A DNA stretch of 64,000 nucleotides from Streptomyces sp. NWU339 (GCF_003143855.1 NZ_QFRK01000010.1:78208-142207); one strand, 5' to 3'. Positions 34,692 to 44,822 are shown, counted from the first letter of the stretch. Notes: generated by a model from the sequence alone, not told the origin. Translations and numbers: made by a program.

Positions 34692-36800
34692 TCAGTGCAG
34701 ACCGGGAAGGAACTGAACCAGGAGGTCGATGAGCTTGATCCCCAGGAAGGGCAGGATCAGCCCGCCCACCCCGTACACGCCGAGGTTGCGGCGCAGCAGT
34801 GCCGAGGCCGAGGAGGGCCGGTAGCGGACGCCGCGCAGGGCGAGCGGGATCAGGGCGACGATGATCAGCGCGTTGAAGATGATCGCCGAGGTGATCGCCG
34901 AGGTGGGGCTGTGCAGGCCCATGATGTTGAGGTGGTTCAGGCCCGGGTAGACGCCCGCGAACATCGCGGGGATGATCGCGAAGTACTTCGCGATGTCGTT
35001 GGCGATCGAGAAGGTGGTCAGCGCGCCGCGGGTGATGAGCAGTTGTTTGCCGATCTCGACGATCTCGATCAGCTTGGTGGGGTTGGAGTCGAGGTCGACC
35101 ATGTTGCCGGCCTCCTTGGCGGCCGAGGTACCGGTGTTCATCGCCACGCCCACGTCGGCCTGGGCGAGGGCCGGGGCGTCGTTGGTGCCGTCACCGGTCA
35201 TCGCGACCAGCTTTCCGCCGCCCTGTTCCTGCCGGATCAGCGCCATCTTGTCCTCCGGGGTGGCCTCGGCGAGGAAGTCGTCCACCCCGGCTTCGTCGGC
35301 GATGGCCCGGGCGGTGAGCGGGTTGTCGCCGGTGATCATGACGGTCCGGATGCCCATCCTGCGGAGGTCCTCGAACCGCTCCCGGATGCCGTGTTTGACC
35401 ACGTCCTTGAGGTGGAGGACGCCCAGGACGCGGGCGGGCTCGTCACCGTGCCGGTCCGCGACCACGAGCGGTGTGCCGCCCACGGCGGAGATCCCGTCGA
35501 CGAGCGGGCCGATCTCCGGGCCTGGCGTGCCCCCGTTGTCCTGCACCCAACGGATCACCGCACCGGCCGCGCCCTTGCGGATGCACCGGATGCCGCCGTC
35601 CTCGGGCAGGTCGGCGCCGCTCATCCGGGTCTGGGCGGAGAGCTGGATCCATTCGGCGTGCCCGATCTCCTGCTGGGTCCGGGCGCGCAGGCCGTACTTC
35701 TCCTTGGCGAGGACGACGACGGACCGGCCCTCCGGTGTCTCGTCGGCGAGGCTGGAGAGCTGCGCCGCGTCGGCCAGTTGCCGCACGTCTGTGCCGCCGA
35801 CCGGGGTGAACTCGGCGGCCTGGCGGTTGCCGAAGGTGATGGTGCCGGTCTTGTCGAGCAGCAGGGTGGAGACGTCACCGGCCGCCTCGATCGCCCGGCC
35901 GGACATGGCAAGCACGTTGCGCTGCACCAGCCGGTCCATGCCCGCGATGCCGATCGCCGAGAGCAGTGCGCCGATGGTGGTGGGGATCAGCGCCACCAGC
36001 AGGGCGACCAGGACGACGATGCTCTGCTCGGCGCCCGCGTAGGCGGCCATCGGCTGCAGGGTGACCACCGCGAGCAGGAAGATGATCGTCAGCGATGCCA
36101 GCAGGATGTCCAGTGCGATCTCGTTGGGGGTCTTCTGCCGGGCGGCGCCCTCGACCAGGGCGATCATGCGGTCGATGAAGGTCTCCCCGGGCTTGGAGAC
36201 GATCTTCATGATGATCCGGTCGGACAGCACGGTGGTGCCGCCGGTGACCGCGCTGCGGTCGCCACCGGACTCGCGGATCACGGGAGCCGACTCCCCGGTG
36301 ATCGCGGACTCGTCGACCGAGGCCGCGCCCTCGACCACGTCGCCGTCGCCCGGAATCAGCTGGCCGGCCTCGACGATCACATGGTCACCGGGCCCCAGGT
36401 CGGCTGCGGGGATCGTCTCCTGTGGCAGTGCCACCAGGCCGGGGTGCCACGGTGAGGTGATCCGCCGGGCGACGGCCTCGGTACGGGTGCGGCGCAGCGT
36501 ATCCGCCTGGGCCTTGCCCCGGCCCTCGGCCACGGCCTCGGCCAGGTTGGCGAAGACCACCGTGAGCCCCAGCCAGATGGTGATCAGCCAGGCGAAGACG
36601 CTGGTGTGCCGGATCGCCGAGTAGGTGGTCAGCGCGAAACCGACCTCCACCACGAACATGACCGGGCGACGGGCCATCACCCGGGGGTCGAGCTTTCGCA
36701 GCGCGTCCGGGAGGGAGCGGACCAGCTGTTTCGCATCCAGCATCCCGCCCGAGACGCGGTGCGCCTGGTGCGCGGGCGGCGCGCCCGCCGACGCCGTCAT
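34692..36800 (-). CDS. kdpB: Potassium-transporting P-type ATPase subunit B
   Basis: 702 residues. The phosphorylated motif D-K-T-G-T-I-T is intact, with the actuator T-G-E-S-A, the N-domain K-G-A region and hinge [12 protein letters not shown]. KdpB hydrolyses ATP to drive K+ uptake through KdpA under potassium limitation. The start overlaps the kdpA stop by 4 bp. Confidence 0.96.
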   Translation of the reverse strand: MTASAGAPPAHQAHRVSGGMLDAKQLVRSLPDALRKLDPRVMARRPVMFVVEVGFALTTYSAIRHTSVFAWLITIWLGLTVVFANLAEAVAEGRGKAQADTLRRTRTEAVARRITSPWHPGLVALPQETIPAADLGPGDHVIVEAGQLIPGDGDVVEGAASVDESAITGESAPVIRESGGDRSAVTGGTTVLSDRIIMKIVSKPGETFIDRMIALVEGAARQKTPNEIALDILLASLTIIFLLAVVTLQPMAAYAGAEQSIVVLVALLVALIPTTIGALLSAIGIAGMDRLVQRNVLAMSGRAIEAAGDVSTLLLDKTGTITFGNRQAAEFTPVGGTDVRQLADAAQLSSLADETPEGRSVVVLAKEKYGLRARTQQEIGHAEWIQLSAQTRMSGADLPEDGGIRCIRKGAAGAVIRWVQDNGGTPGPEIGPLVDGISAVGGTPLVVADRHGDEPARVLGVLHLKDVVKHGIRERFEDLRRMGIRTVMITGDNPLTARAIADEAGVDDFLAEATPEDKMALIRQEQGGGKLVAMTGDGTNDAPALAQADVGVAMNTGTSAAKEAGNMVDLDSNPTKLIEIVEIGKQLLITRGALTTFSIANDIAKYFAIIPAMFAGVYPGLNHLNIMGLHSPTSAITSAIIFNALIIVALIPLALRGVRYRPSSASALLRRNLGVYGVGGLILPFLGIKLIDLLVQFLPGLH

Positions 36801-38461
36801 CGGCGGATCCCTTCCGCCAGCGGCCCCAGGGCGAGGGACGGGAAGTAGGTGAGCCCGACGACGATCAGGACGACGCCGGTCAGCATCCCCACGAACAGGG
36901 GCCGGTGGGTGGGCAACGTGCCGGCCGTCGCCGGCACCGGGCTCTGCTGGGCCAGCGATCCGGCCAGGGCCAGCACGAACACCATCGGCAGCAGCCGCCC
37001 GAACAGCATCGCCAGGCCGAGCGCCGTGTTCCACCAGGTACTGGTGGCGGTGAGACCGGCGAACGCGGAGCCGTTGTTGTTGGCTGCCGAGGTGAAGGCG
37101 TACAGCACCTCGGAGAAGCCGTGCGGGCCGCTGTTGAGCATGGCGGCCCGCTCCGCCGTGAACGTCATCGCCGTGCCGGTGCCGATCAGCACGAGCGCCG
37201 GGGTGGCGAGAATGTAGAGGGAAGCGAACTTGATCTCCCGGCTGCCGAGTTTCTTGCCCAGGTACTCGGGTGTGCGACCGACCATCAGACCGGCCACGAA
37301 GACGGTCACGATCGCCAGGATCAGCATGCCGTACAGCCCCGAACCCGCACCGCCCGGCGCGATCTCGCCGAGCATCATGTTGAACAGCAGCACGCCTCCG
37401 CCGAGTGGAGAGTACGAGTCGTGGGCCGAGTTGACCGCGCCCGTCGAGGTCGAGGTGGTGGAGGCGGCGAACAGCGTCGAGGCCGGGATGCCGAAGCGGA
37501 CCTCCTTGCCCTCCATCGCCGCGCCCGCCGCTTGGAGTGCCGTCCCCTCGTGCTGCCATTCGAAGAAGGTCAGCACGGAGGCGGAGGCGATCCAGAGCAG
37601 TGCCATCACGGCGACGACGGCGTGGCCCTGGCGCCGGTCGCCGACCATCGTCCCGAAGGTGCGCGGCAACGAGAAGGAGATCACCAGGAGCAGGTAGATC
37701 TCCAGCCAGTTGGTCAGCGGCGTGGGGTTCTCGAACGGATGAGCGGAGTTGGCGTTGTAGAAGCCCCCTCCGTTGGTGCCCAGCTCCTTGATGGCCTCCT
37801 GGGTGGCCACCGGACCTCCTGGAAGGCTCTGGGTGCCGCCGCTCATCGTGGTGACCTGGACAGCCCCGTGCAGGTTCTCCACCATGCCGCAGGCCACGAA
37901 AACGACGGCGAGGACGACTGAGACCGGGAGCAGCAGGCGCAGCGTCAGCCGGGTGACGTCCACCCAGAAGTTGCCCACCCGGTCGGTGCGGCTGCGGGCG
38001 AATCCCCGGATCAGCGCCGTCACGACGGCGATGCCCACGGCGGCCGAGAGGAAGTTCTGCACCGTCAGCCCCGCCATCTGCACCAGATGGCCCATGCTCG
38101 ACTCGCCCGAGTACGACTGCCAGTTGGTGTTGGTCACGAAGGAGACCGCGGTGTTCCAGGCGGTCGCGGCGGGCACCGCCGGGAAGCCGAGCGAGAGCCA
38201 CAGGTGGTTCTGCAGACGCTGGAAGCCGTAGAGGAAGAGCACCGAGACCGCGGAGAAGGCGAGCACGCTGCGCAGATAGGCCATCCAGGGCTGGTCGAAG
38301 TCCGCGTCGACACCGATCAAGCGGTAGAGGCCGCGTTCTGTCCGCAGATGCCTGCGGCTGGTCAGCAGGTGCGCCAGATAGTCACCGAGCGGCCGGTGCG
38401 AGAGAGCGAGCGCGACCACCAGGGACAGCGCCTGCAGGCTGCCCGCAAGCGCCGGGTCCAC
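36797..38461 (-). CDS. kdpA: Potassium-transporting ATPase subunit A
   Basis: 554 residues with about ten membrane helices and the four channel-like repeats of the SKT superfamily ([24 protein letters not shown] type selectivity loops). KdpA is the K+-conducting subunit. It overlaps kdpB and lies one base after kdpF. Confidence 0.96.
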   Translation of the reverse strand: MDPALAGSLQALSLVVALALSHRPLGDYLAHLLTSRRHLRTERGLYRLIGVDADFDQPWMAYLRSVLAFSAVSVLFLYGFQRLQNHLWLSLGFPAVPAATAWNTAVSFVTNTNWQSYSGESSMGHLVQMAGLTVQNFLSAAVGIAVVTALIRGFARSRTDRVGNFWVDVTRLTLRLLLPVSVVLAVVFVACGMVENLHGAVQVTTMSGGTQSLPGGPVATQEAIKELGTNGGGFYNANSAHPFENPTPLTNWLEIYLLLVISFSLPRTFGTMVGDRRQGHAVVAVMALLWIASASVLTFFEWQHEGTALQAAGAAMEGKEVRFGIPASTLFAASTTSTSTGAVNSAHDSYSPLGGGVLLFNMMLGEIAPGGAGSGLYGMLILAIVTVFVAGLMVGRTPEYLGKKLGSREIKFASLYILATPALVLIGTGTAMTFTAERAAMLNSGPHGFSEVLYAFTSAANNNGSAFAGLTATSTWWNTALGLAMLFGRLLPMVFVLALAGSLAQQSPVPATAGTLPTHRPLFVGMLTGVVLIVVGLTYFPSLALGPLAEGIRR

Positions 38462-38462
38462 C

Positions 38463-38552
38463 TCAGAACCTCTCCGGATGGATGAGGGCCAGTACCAGAT
38501 AGACGATGACGACCGCAGCGACCACCAGTCCCAGGATGTTGTCGGCCGTCAC
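38463..38552 (-). CDS. kdpF: KdpF small membrane subunit
   Basis: 29 residues starting at GTG. A single helix ([17 protein letters not shown]) ends H-P-E-R-F, typical of KdpF. It is a lipid-like stabiliser of the complex. The start overlaps the stop of a further tiny upstream ORF. Confidence 0.88.
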   Translation of the reverse strand: MTADNILGLVVAAVVIVYLVLALIHPERF

Positions 38553-38632
38553 AGGCGCCCCACACCCTTGGCCAGAACGGCAAGGACGCCGAACGCGAGG
38601 ACGGTCACACCGATGAAGGCCAGGTCCACCAC
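38549..38632 (-). CDS. 27-residue membrane peptide upstream of kdpF
   Basis: The frame starts at GTG 38632 (or the next GTG), with GGAG about 10 bases upstream, and ends at a TGA overlapping the kdpF start. The product is a single hydrophobic helix, D-L-A-F-I-G-V-T-V-L-A-F-G-V-L-A-V-L, with a K-G-V-G-R-L tail. Overlap and position make translation coupled to kdpF likely. The function is unknown; a second KdpF-like peptide or a leader is possible. Confidence 0.6.
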   Translation of the reverse strand: MVDLAFIGVTVLAFGVLAVLAKGVGRL

Positions 38633-38810
38633 GGTGGCTCCACTCCGCAACTGATCGATCGGTCCGGTGAGGAGATTGTCGGCCGCGGAGGAAGGGCATG
38701 CCGACTTTTCCTGGGCCGTCGGAGTCGGGTGCAAGGATCGCATCAACGATCGGTGCTGGTTTGTCGCGCGGGGTGCCGGGCCTGCTACACCTGAGGTCAG
38801 GAGGTGCGCC

Positions 38811-39563
38811 ATGCTCCGGTTCATCACCCGTGGGCCGTTCTCCCTGCTCGCAGCGGTGCTGGCCCCGGTTGCCCTGTGTGCGGTGCTGCTGCCGTGGCGC
38901 GGCGGCCTGGCGAACACCGACGTCGCCCTGATGCTGGTCGTCGTGGTGGTGGCGGTGGCCGCTCTGGGACACCGGGGGGCCGCTGCGCTTGCCGCGGTGG
39001 GCGCCGCCCTGTGGTTCGACTTCTTCTTCACCCGGCCCTACGAGCGGTTCACGATCAGCAAGTCCACCGACGTCACCACCGCACTCCTGCTGCTCTGTGT
39101 CGGCCTGACGGTCTCCCAACTGGCGGTCCGCGCACGGCGTTTCCGGGTGACAGCGATCACGGACGCCGGATACCTGGCACGGATCCACGACACCGCCGTG
39201 CTCTCCCGCTCGGCCGACTCCGCCCTCACCGTGGTCGACCACGTGGGGGACGAGTTGATCGACCTGCTGCAGCTACGTGGCTGCCGCTTCCAGTACGGCT
39301 CCCTGATCGGCCACCCGCCGCGTCTGGAGCACGACGGCTCGATCACCATCGGGCGCAGGCAGTGGGACGCGGACCGGCTCGGCCTGCCCGACCAGGAGGT
39401 GGAGGTGCGCATGTTCGGCAACGGCAGGTACATCGGCCGGTACATGCTCGCCCCCACGCCCGGAGCGGTGCCCTCTCGGCAGGCGCGGCTGGTCGCGGTC
39501 ACCCTGGCGGACCAGGCCGGGGCGGCCATGGACGCCTTGTGGCAGCCGGCGAAGGCGGCATGA
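38811..39563 (+). CDS. Stand-alone DUF4118 (KdpD sensor-domain-like) membrane protein
   Basis: 250 residues. The first ~110 form four membrane segments with W-F-D-F-F-F-T-R-P-Y-E-R-F, the DUF4118 signature of the KdpD input domain. The remaining ~130 residues look like a GAF-type domain and no kinase domain follows. It is divergent from kdpF and lies between the structural genes and kdpD. It may modulate KdpD or sense K+/turgor separately. ATG 38811 follows AGGAGG closely, which fixes the start. Confidence 0.78.
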   Translation: MLRFITRGPFSLLAAVLAPVALCAVLLPWRGGLANTDVALMLVVVVVAVAALGHRGAAALAAVGAALWFDFFFTRPYERFTISKSTDVTTALLLLCVGLTVSQLAVRARRFRVTAITDAGYLARIHDTAVLSRSADSALTVVDHVGDELIDLLQLRGCRFQYGSLIGHPPRLEHDGSITIGRRQWDADRLGLPDQEVEVRMFGNGRYIGRYMLAPTPGAVPSRQARLVAVTLADQAGAAMDALWQPAKAA

Positions 39564-39571
39564 CGGGGCGT

Positions 39572-42103
39572 TCAGCCCGTGGCCGGCTCTCCCGGCCAGA
39601 CGCGCAGGCCGAAGACGAAGGTGGTCCCGCCTCCCGAGGTGCTCTCGACCGTGAGTTCGCCGCTCATCGCCTCGACGAAGCCCTTGGCGACCGTGAGGCC
39701 GAGCCCCACCCCGCCGTCGGCGCCGCCGTCATGGGGCCGACTGCGCCGGAAGGGCTGGAAGAGGTTGTCCGAGTCGACCTCCGAGATGCCGGGGCCACGA
39801 TCGATCACCCGCACGTCGACCCGGCCGGCCACGGCGCCGGCGTCGACCATCACCTCGGCGTCCGGCGGGGACCACTGGCGTGCGTTGGCCACCACGTTGG
39901 CCAACGCACGCTCCAGCAGTCCGGGGTCGGCCTCGACCTTCGGCAGGCCGTCGGCGATCGCGATCCTGACGTCGGCGGCGGCCTGTTCGTCCGGAAGGCT
40001 GTCCACTGCCGCCCGGACCACCTCGTCGAGATCGGCCGGCCGGAGCGTCACCGGCACCGCGCCGACCTGCAAACGGCTCAGGTCCAGGAGGTTGGCCACG
40101 AGGCGGTTCATCCGCTCCGACTCGGCGCCGATCCGGGTGGCCAGCCAGCGAACGCGCTTCGCGTTCCGTTCGGTCTCGGGTGACCGGAGACCGGCGGCGG
40201 CCGCGCTGATCGACGCCAACGGGGTACGCAGGTCGTGCTCCACCGCCTCCAGCAGGTTGATGTGCAGTGCGTCGGTGCGGGCCAGCGCCTCCGCCGCCCG
40301 GGCCTGGGCGGTCAGCCGCTCCCGCTCCCGGACCAGCCGCAGCTGGGTGACGAACGGGCCGAGCAACCGGGCATCCTCCTGGCTCAGCGACGGGCCCGTC
40401 AGGACGAGCGCCGTGTCCTGCCCGAGGTCTGCGGCGAAGGCCGCCTCCTCCGGCCGGGCGGGCGGCACCGGGCCCGAGGACGCCACCGGGCGCCACTCCT
40501 CGCCCATCCGGACCATGACGGCCGCGCCGTCCAGGGCGAAGACCCGGCACAGCTCCCCCAGCAGCTCGGGCAGCGCCCGGGCGGCGGAATCCACCGTCTC
40601 CCCCGCCAGCCGGGCCAGTACCTGCGCCTCCGCGCGGGCTCGGGCGGCCTGCTGCGAACGCCGGGCCAGACCGTCGATCAGGTGCGCGATGATCCCCGCG
40701 ACGGCCAGGAACAACAGCAGGGCCGCCATGTCCGCCGCCCGGCCGATGACCAGGTTGTGCCAGGGGGTGGTGAAGAAGTAGTCCGCGGCCACCGCCGCCG
40801 TCGCGGTGGTGGCCGCCGCCGGGAACAGCCCACCCAGCCGGGCCACCCCGGCGACGAGCAGCAGCAGGCACAACAGCGCCCCGGAAAGGCCGAGTGAGCC
40901 GCGTAGCGGCGACAGCACCGCCGCAAGCGCGGCCGCTCCGGCCGGCCCGAGCGACCAGGCCGCCCAGCTCCGCCGCGCCGGCACCGGTGCGGGCCTGCGG
41001 CGGTGCGGCGCCGGCGGTACGGCGAGCAGATCCGGGTCGGGCGGTGGCAGCACCCGGACGTCGATCGGCCCGGCCATGCGGATCACCCGGTTGATCACCG
41101 AACCACCGATCAGCTCCTTCAGCCTCGAGCGGCTCGTCGGCCCGAGCAGGATCTGGGTCGCGCTCTCCGCGCGGGCGAAGTCCACCAGGGCCTGCGCGAC
41201 GTCGCTGCCGCTGATCTCCACATAGCTGCCGTGCAGCTCGCGCAGCAGCCGGCGCTGCTCCTCCAGGCCCGGCGGTTCCGACTGCAGCGTGCCGTCGTCC
41301 AGCCGGACGTGGATGCCGATCAGATCGCCGTGCACCCGGGCGGCCGTTCGGGCACCCCGGCGGATCAGGTGCTCGCCCTGCGGGGCACCGTTCAGGGCGA
41401 CCGCGATCCGTTCCTTGGTCTCCCAGGGGGCACTGATACCGTGCCGGGCCCGGTAGTCGGCGAGCTCTTCCTCGACCCGGTCTGCCAGCCAGAGCAGCGC
41501 CAGTTCGCGCAGCGCACCGAGGTTGCCGGCCCGGAAGTAGTTGTCCAGCGCCACGTCGATCCTGTCGGGCCCGTAGATCTCGCCCTGCGCCATCCGGGTG
41601 CGCAGCGCCTCGGGGCTGAGGTCCACCAGCTCGATCCTGTCGGCGGCCCGGACGACCGCGTCGGGGATCCGCTCGTGCTGGACGATGCCGGTGATCTGCT
41701 CGACCACGTCGTTGAGGCTCTCCAGATGCTGGATGTTCAGCGTCGTCGCGACGTCGATGCCGGCCCGCAGCAGCTCCCCCACGTCCTGCCAACGCTTTGC
41801 GTGTCTGCTGCCGGGCACGTTGGTGTGGGCCAGCTCGTCCACCAGGGTCAGCGCGGGCCGTCGGACCAGCAGCGCGTCCAGGTCCATCTCGGTCAGCTCG
41901 ATCCCCCGGTACCGCAACACCCGGCGCGGCACCACCGGCAGATCGGCCAGCTGCTGCTCGGTGCCCCGACGGCCGTACGTCTCGACGAACCCCACCACCA
42001 CGTCAAGGCCGCCCGCGCGCAGCCGGCGCCCCTCGGCGAGCATCGCGTACGTCTTCCCGACGCCTGGCGCGGCTCCCAGGAACACTCGCAGCTTGCCTGC
42101 CAT
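39572..42103 (-). CDS. kdpD: Osmosensitive K+ sensor histidine kinase KdpD
   Basis: 843 residues with all expected parts. The N-terminal KdpD domain has Walker A G-A-A-P-G-V-G-K-T (10-18) and D-E-L-A-H-T-N. A USP-like region has L-L-G-P-T-S-R-S-R. DUF4118 membrane segments contain F-F-T-T-P-W-H-N. A GAF-like part is followed by the kinase with H-box E-H-D-L-R-T-P-L and D-R-G-P-G-I-S. It autophosphorylates when K+ is low. The partner KdpE response regulator is not next to it in this window. It converges with the DUF4118 gene. Confidence 0.94.
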   Translation of the reverse strand: MAGKLRVFLGAAPGVGKTYAMLAEGRRLRAGGLDVVVGFVETYGRRGTEQQLADLPVVPRRVLRYRGIELTEMDLDALLVRRPALTLVDELAHTNVPGSRHAKRWQDVGELLRAGIDVATTLNIQHLESLNDVVEQITGIVQHERIPDAVVRAADRIELVDLSPEALRTRMAQGEIYGPDRIDVALDNYFRAGNLGALRELALLWLADRVEEELADYRARHGISAPWETKERIAVALNGAPQGEHLIRRGARTAARVHGDLIGIHVRLDDGTLQSEPPGLEEQRRLLRELHGSYVEISGSDVAQALVDFARAESATQILLGPTSRSRLKELIGGSVINRVIRMAGPIDVRVLPPPDPDLLAVPPAPHRRRPAPVPARRSWAAWSLGPAGAAALAAVLSPLRGSLGLSGALLCLLLLVAGVARLGGLFPAAATTATAAVAADYFFTTPWHNLVIGRAADMAALLLFLAVAGIIAHLIDGLARRSQQAARARAEAQVLARLAGETVDSAARALPELLGELCRVFALDGAAVMVRMGEEWRPVASSGPVPPARPEEAAFAADLGQDTALVLTGPSLSQEDARLLGPFVTQLRLVRERERLTAQARAAEALARTDALHINLLEAVEHDLRTPLASISAAAAGLRSPETERNAKRVRWLATRIGAESERMNRLVANLLDLSRLQVGAVPVTLRPADLDEVVRAAVDSLPDEQAAADVRIAIADGLPKVEADPGLLERALANVVANARQWSPPDAEVMVDAGAVAGRVDVRVIDRGPGISEVDSDNLFQPFRRSRPHDGGADGGVGLGLTVAKGFVEAMSGELTVESTSGGGTTFVFGLRVWPGEPATG

Positions 42104-42197
42104 GACCGATCGGGGTCCTTCCTCGCCCGTCCCGCAGCTCCATGGTCGCACTGAGCGGCCTCGATGCTGCCCTGTACGGCCCGGTCGATCCGGGCAG

Positions 42198-42305
42198 CCG
42201 TGCGCAGGTGCGGTCCAGGGCGGCACGGCGCATGTCTGCCCTGGACTCGAAGTGCCGGTAGAGCATCACACGGGTGATGTCCGCTTCGCCGACGACGTCG
42301 TCGGG
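42198..42305 (-). pseudogene. TetR regulator fragment (DNA-binding helix region)
   Basis: A short minus-strand stretch reads A-D-I-T-R-V-M-L-Y-R-H-F-E-S-R-A-D, the TetR recognition helix and following turn. No start, no complete HTH before it and no ligand domain after it remain. It is a leftover of a TetR gene in a decayed zone. Confidence 0.5.
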
Positions 42306-42310
42306 ACTGG

Positions 42311-42700
42311 TTGGCTGCGGGATCCCCGGTCGCCGGTGACGAGTTCTTCGCGGAGTGCGTACGGCACTTCTCACACGTCCGGGGCACCATGGCACTGCCG
42401 CGGGGGACCTGGCGCGACAACGGGTCGACGCTCGCGGCCGAGGCCCGACTCGACGACGAGCGGGAGACGATGTCGCGGCTCGCCTGCGGCCTCACCACCC
42501 GGACCGCGCTGGAGACCAGTCAGCTCGTGCATCGCTTCGCGGGTGTCCAGGTCATGCGCGACGGCGCGTGGCAACGCTTTTTCCGCGACAGCCACGCCGG
42601 AAGCCTGCACCGGAGTTCCTCTCACACCGTGACGCAGAAGTGCAACCGGATCCTGTCGGGCGCCCTGCCCGCCGGGGCGCACCGGGGTTCTTCGACCTCA
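42311..42700 (+). pseudogene. Decayed flavoprotein-like fragment
   Basis: Plus-strand codons give T-A-L-E-T-S-Q-L-V-H-R-F-A-G and W-Q-R-F-F-R-D-S-H-A-G. These resemble the C-terminal helices of acyl-CoA dehydrogenase type-2 or flavin monooxygenase proteins, where R-x-x-R-D-x-x-A is common. There is no N-terminal part and frame quality drops after about 42650. Family assignment is tentative. Confidence 0.35.
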
Positions 42701-42777
42701 CCGTCCCCCCAGCAGGCGACGGCGGGAGGGGGACGCGGGATACGAGAAGTGGCAGGACCCAGCCCTCATCCCGGCCG

Positions 42778-43692
42778 TTATCCCAGATGCACCGACCAGT
42801 CCTGGGCCGCCTCCGGCTTGCCGTGCAGGTCGGGGACGCGCTTGAGCCAGTCCGGGCGGCCCTGCCGGGTCCGGGCCGCCCGGCGCGCGTTCTCCTCGGC
42901 CAGTTCCTCAGCGGCGGGGAAGTCGGTCGGCAGCCACGCCGAGGAGGCCCGCACGCGCGCGTGGAGATACCCCACGTACGCCTCGCGGGCCGCGTCGGGC
43001 GTCGCGAAGTCCGGGTCGTCGGCCAGCCAGGCGTCGGGCACCTCGGCGGTGATGGCCCGCAGCAGTTCCTCGGTCACCCGGGGAGCGAGTTCGGCGTCGG
43101 CGTCGCGGACGTCGGGCGCGTAGCGGCCGAGGGCGTGGTGGCGGAAGTCGTACGCCTTCGCCGGGTCGGAGGCGGCCCAGCGGTGGTGGAAGACGAGCGC
43201 GGCCCCGTGATCGATGAGCCACAGGCGCGGCGGGGCGACGCCGAGCGTCGGCCAGACCATCAGATTGGAGCTGTGCGTGGTCCGGTCCACGTTCACCGTG
43301 AGCGCGTCGAGCCAGACGATCCGCCCGGCCTCCACCGGATCGACGGGGAAGACCTCGGCGACCTCGGGCGTGAAGTCCCGCGCGCCCGGCAGGTGGTCCA
43401 TGCCGAGGTTGGTCCCCGCGCTGACGGAGTGCAGCTCCCGCACCTCCTGGTGGGGCTCGCCGGCGGCGATCGCCGGGTCGAAGTCCACCAGGACCAGCTC
43501 CGGAAAACGCAGCCCCAGGGCGCGGGCCAGCTGACCGACGATCACTTCGGCGACCAACGCCTTGCGCCCCTGCGCGGACCCCGTGAACTTGACGACGTAC
43601 GTGCCGAGGTCGTCGGCCTCGACGAGCCCGGGCACGGAGCCGCCGGACCTCAGGGGCTCGATGTAGCGGGTGGCGGTGACCTCGGTCAGCAT
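42778..43692 (-). CDS. HipA-like kinase
   Basis: 304 residues with a PI3/4-kinase-like HipA fold. Visible features are Y-V-V-K-F near residue 33, the catalytic loop L-T-V-N-V-D-R-T-T-H-S-S-N-L and the metal motif L-I-D-H-G-A. HipA proteins are Ser/Thr kinases, usually paired with a HipB antitoxin. No HipB-type HTH gene lies next to it, and the N-terminal HipA subdomain is short, so this belongs to the stand-alone HipA-like group of unknown substrate. It sits beside mobile-element debris. Confidence 0.78.
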   Translation of the reverse strand: MLTEVTATRYIEPLRSGGSVPGLVEADDLGTYVVKFTGSAQGRKALVAEVIVGQLARALGLRFPELVLVDFDPAIAAGEPHQEVRELHSVSAGTNLGMDHLPGARDFTPEVAEVFPVDPVEAGRIVWLDALTVNVDRTTHSSNLMVWPTLGVAPPRLWLIDHGAALVFHHRWAASDPAKAYDFRHHALGRYAPDVRDADAELAPRVTEELLRAITAEVPDAWLADDPDFATPDAAREAYVGYLHARVRASSAWLPTDFPAAEELAEENARRAARTRQGRPDWLKRVPDLHGKPEAAQDWSVHLG

Positions 43693-43771
43693 TTCGCCAG
43701 GCTACGCGATCCCCTGACCTTGCAATCCATGACCTCCCCAAGATCCCCGTATTCCGGGGAATCGGCCACGA

Positions 43772-43933
43772 TCAGCCCTGGGGAGAATCTGGGGAGTTCC
43801 GGCCGGCGCCCTGATCTCCCTGTTCCCCGAGCAGTCCGTCGATCACGGTGCGCCCCTTGCTCCCGGCCTCCGGCATGAAGTGAGCCTAGTAACCGAGCGT
43901 GATGGCCGGCGAGGAGTGCCCGAGCCATCGCGG
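43772..43933 (-). pseudogene. Tyrosine integrase C-terminal remnant
   Basis: Reading the minus strand gives L-G-H-S-S-P-A-I-T-L-G-Y, a stop, then A-H-F-M-P-E-A-G-S-K-G-R. This is the C-terminal box of phage/ICE tyrosine recombinases, with the conserved H and the catalytic Tyr near the end of the first segment. An in-frame TAG and loss of everything upstream, where the IS6 element begins, show it is dead. It suggests an integrated element once ended here. Confidence 0.7.
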
Positions 43934-44730
43934 GCGTTGTCACGTTGTGGGCTGCGTGGGTCCCTGACGGCGCGTCGGGACGTGATGAGGGCCGGGTTTC
44001 GGGCCGGTGTTCCGGCCTCGACAGGCCGGCCGACGGCGCCGGTGATCTGGTCCCAGAGGGCGAAGCGGACGGTCATCTCGGCGCGGTGATCCGAGGCGGT
44101 CATCAGGTGGCGGTAGGGCCGGAAGTGGGGTGAGATGCCGCTGAACGCGGACAGGAACCGCTGCGCCCCGCCGACCGAACGGAAGCCCTTCATCGCGCGT
44201 TCACGCTGCCGGGTGGGCTGGTGGCTGTTCTCCGCCCGGTTGTCGAGGTACTTCGACTGCCGGTGCTCGACGGAGGGCATGACCTCACGGTGGGCGGCGC
44301 CGTAGGAACGCAGCTTGTCGGTGACGACCACCCGCGGCACCGCACGCGTCGTCTTCACCAGGTGGCGGAAGAAGCGCCTGGCGGCGGCCTTGTCCCGGCG
44401 GTCCTGCACGAGGATGTCCAGGACGTTGCCGTCCTGGTCGACGGCCCGCCACAAGTATTTCCGCTCTCCGTTGATCCTGACGAACACCTCGTCCAGATGC
44501 CATGTATCCCCGGGCCGGGGCCGGCGGCGGCGCAGTCCGTTCGCGTAGGCCTGCCCGAACTTCGCACACCAGCGGCGGACGGTCTCGTGGGAAACGACGA
44601 CACCGCGCTGCAGCATCAGCTCCTCGACCTCCCGGAAGCTGAGCGGGAAGCGGAAGTACAGCCACACGCAGTGCGCGATGATCTCCGCCGGGTACCGGTG
44701 CCCCTTGTACGACGGCGACGTACTCCCCAT
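43843..44730 (-). CDS. IS6-family transposase
   Basis: The conserved transposase portion matches the 239-residue copy at 52364-53083: R-W-C-A-K-F-G and the catalytic D in W-H-L-D-E-V, then D in V-T-D-K-L and E in N-R-A-E-N-S-H. In this copy the usual stop after W-D-Q-I-T-G is missing. The frame runs through the inverted repeat into the flanking integrase remnant, giving a 295-residue product with a foreign tail. IS6 enzymes make cointegrates. Confidence 0.88.
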   Translation of the reverse strand: MGSTSPSYKGHRYPAEIIAHCVWLYFRFPLSFREVEELMLQRGVVVSHETVRRWCAKFGQAYANGLRRRRPRPGDTWHLDEVFVRINGERKYLWRAVDQDGNVLDILVQDRRDKAAARRFFRHLVKTTRAVPRVVVTDKLRSYGAAHREVMPSVEHRQSKYLDNRAENSHQPTRQRERAMKGFRSVGGAQRFLSAFSGISPHFRPYRHLMTASDHRAEMTVRFALWDQITGAVGRPVEAGTPARNPALITSRRAVRDPRSPQRDNARDGSGTPRRPSRSVTRLTSCRRPGARGAP

Positions 44731-44798
44731 GGACGATCCCCCTCCCGGCATGACCCACCAGAAGATCATCCCACCCGGTCAGCCAACGTGACAGCACC
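43934..44798 (-). mobile_element. IS6-family insertion sequence, full length
   Basis: About 865 bp between inverted ends GGCGTTGTCACGTTG (43934) and GGTGCTGTCACGTTG (reverse complement at 44798). It carries one DDE transposase. The element closely matches 52287-53149 in the same orientation. I see no 8-bp target duplication at its flanks, which fits recombination between copies rather than a simple insertion. Confidence 0.88.
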
Positions 44799-44822
44799 CT
44801 CCCCGACCATGACCAGGCGACG

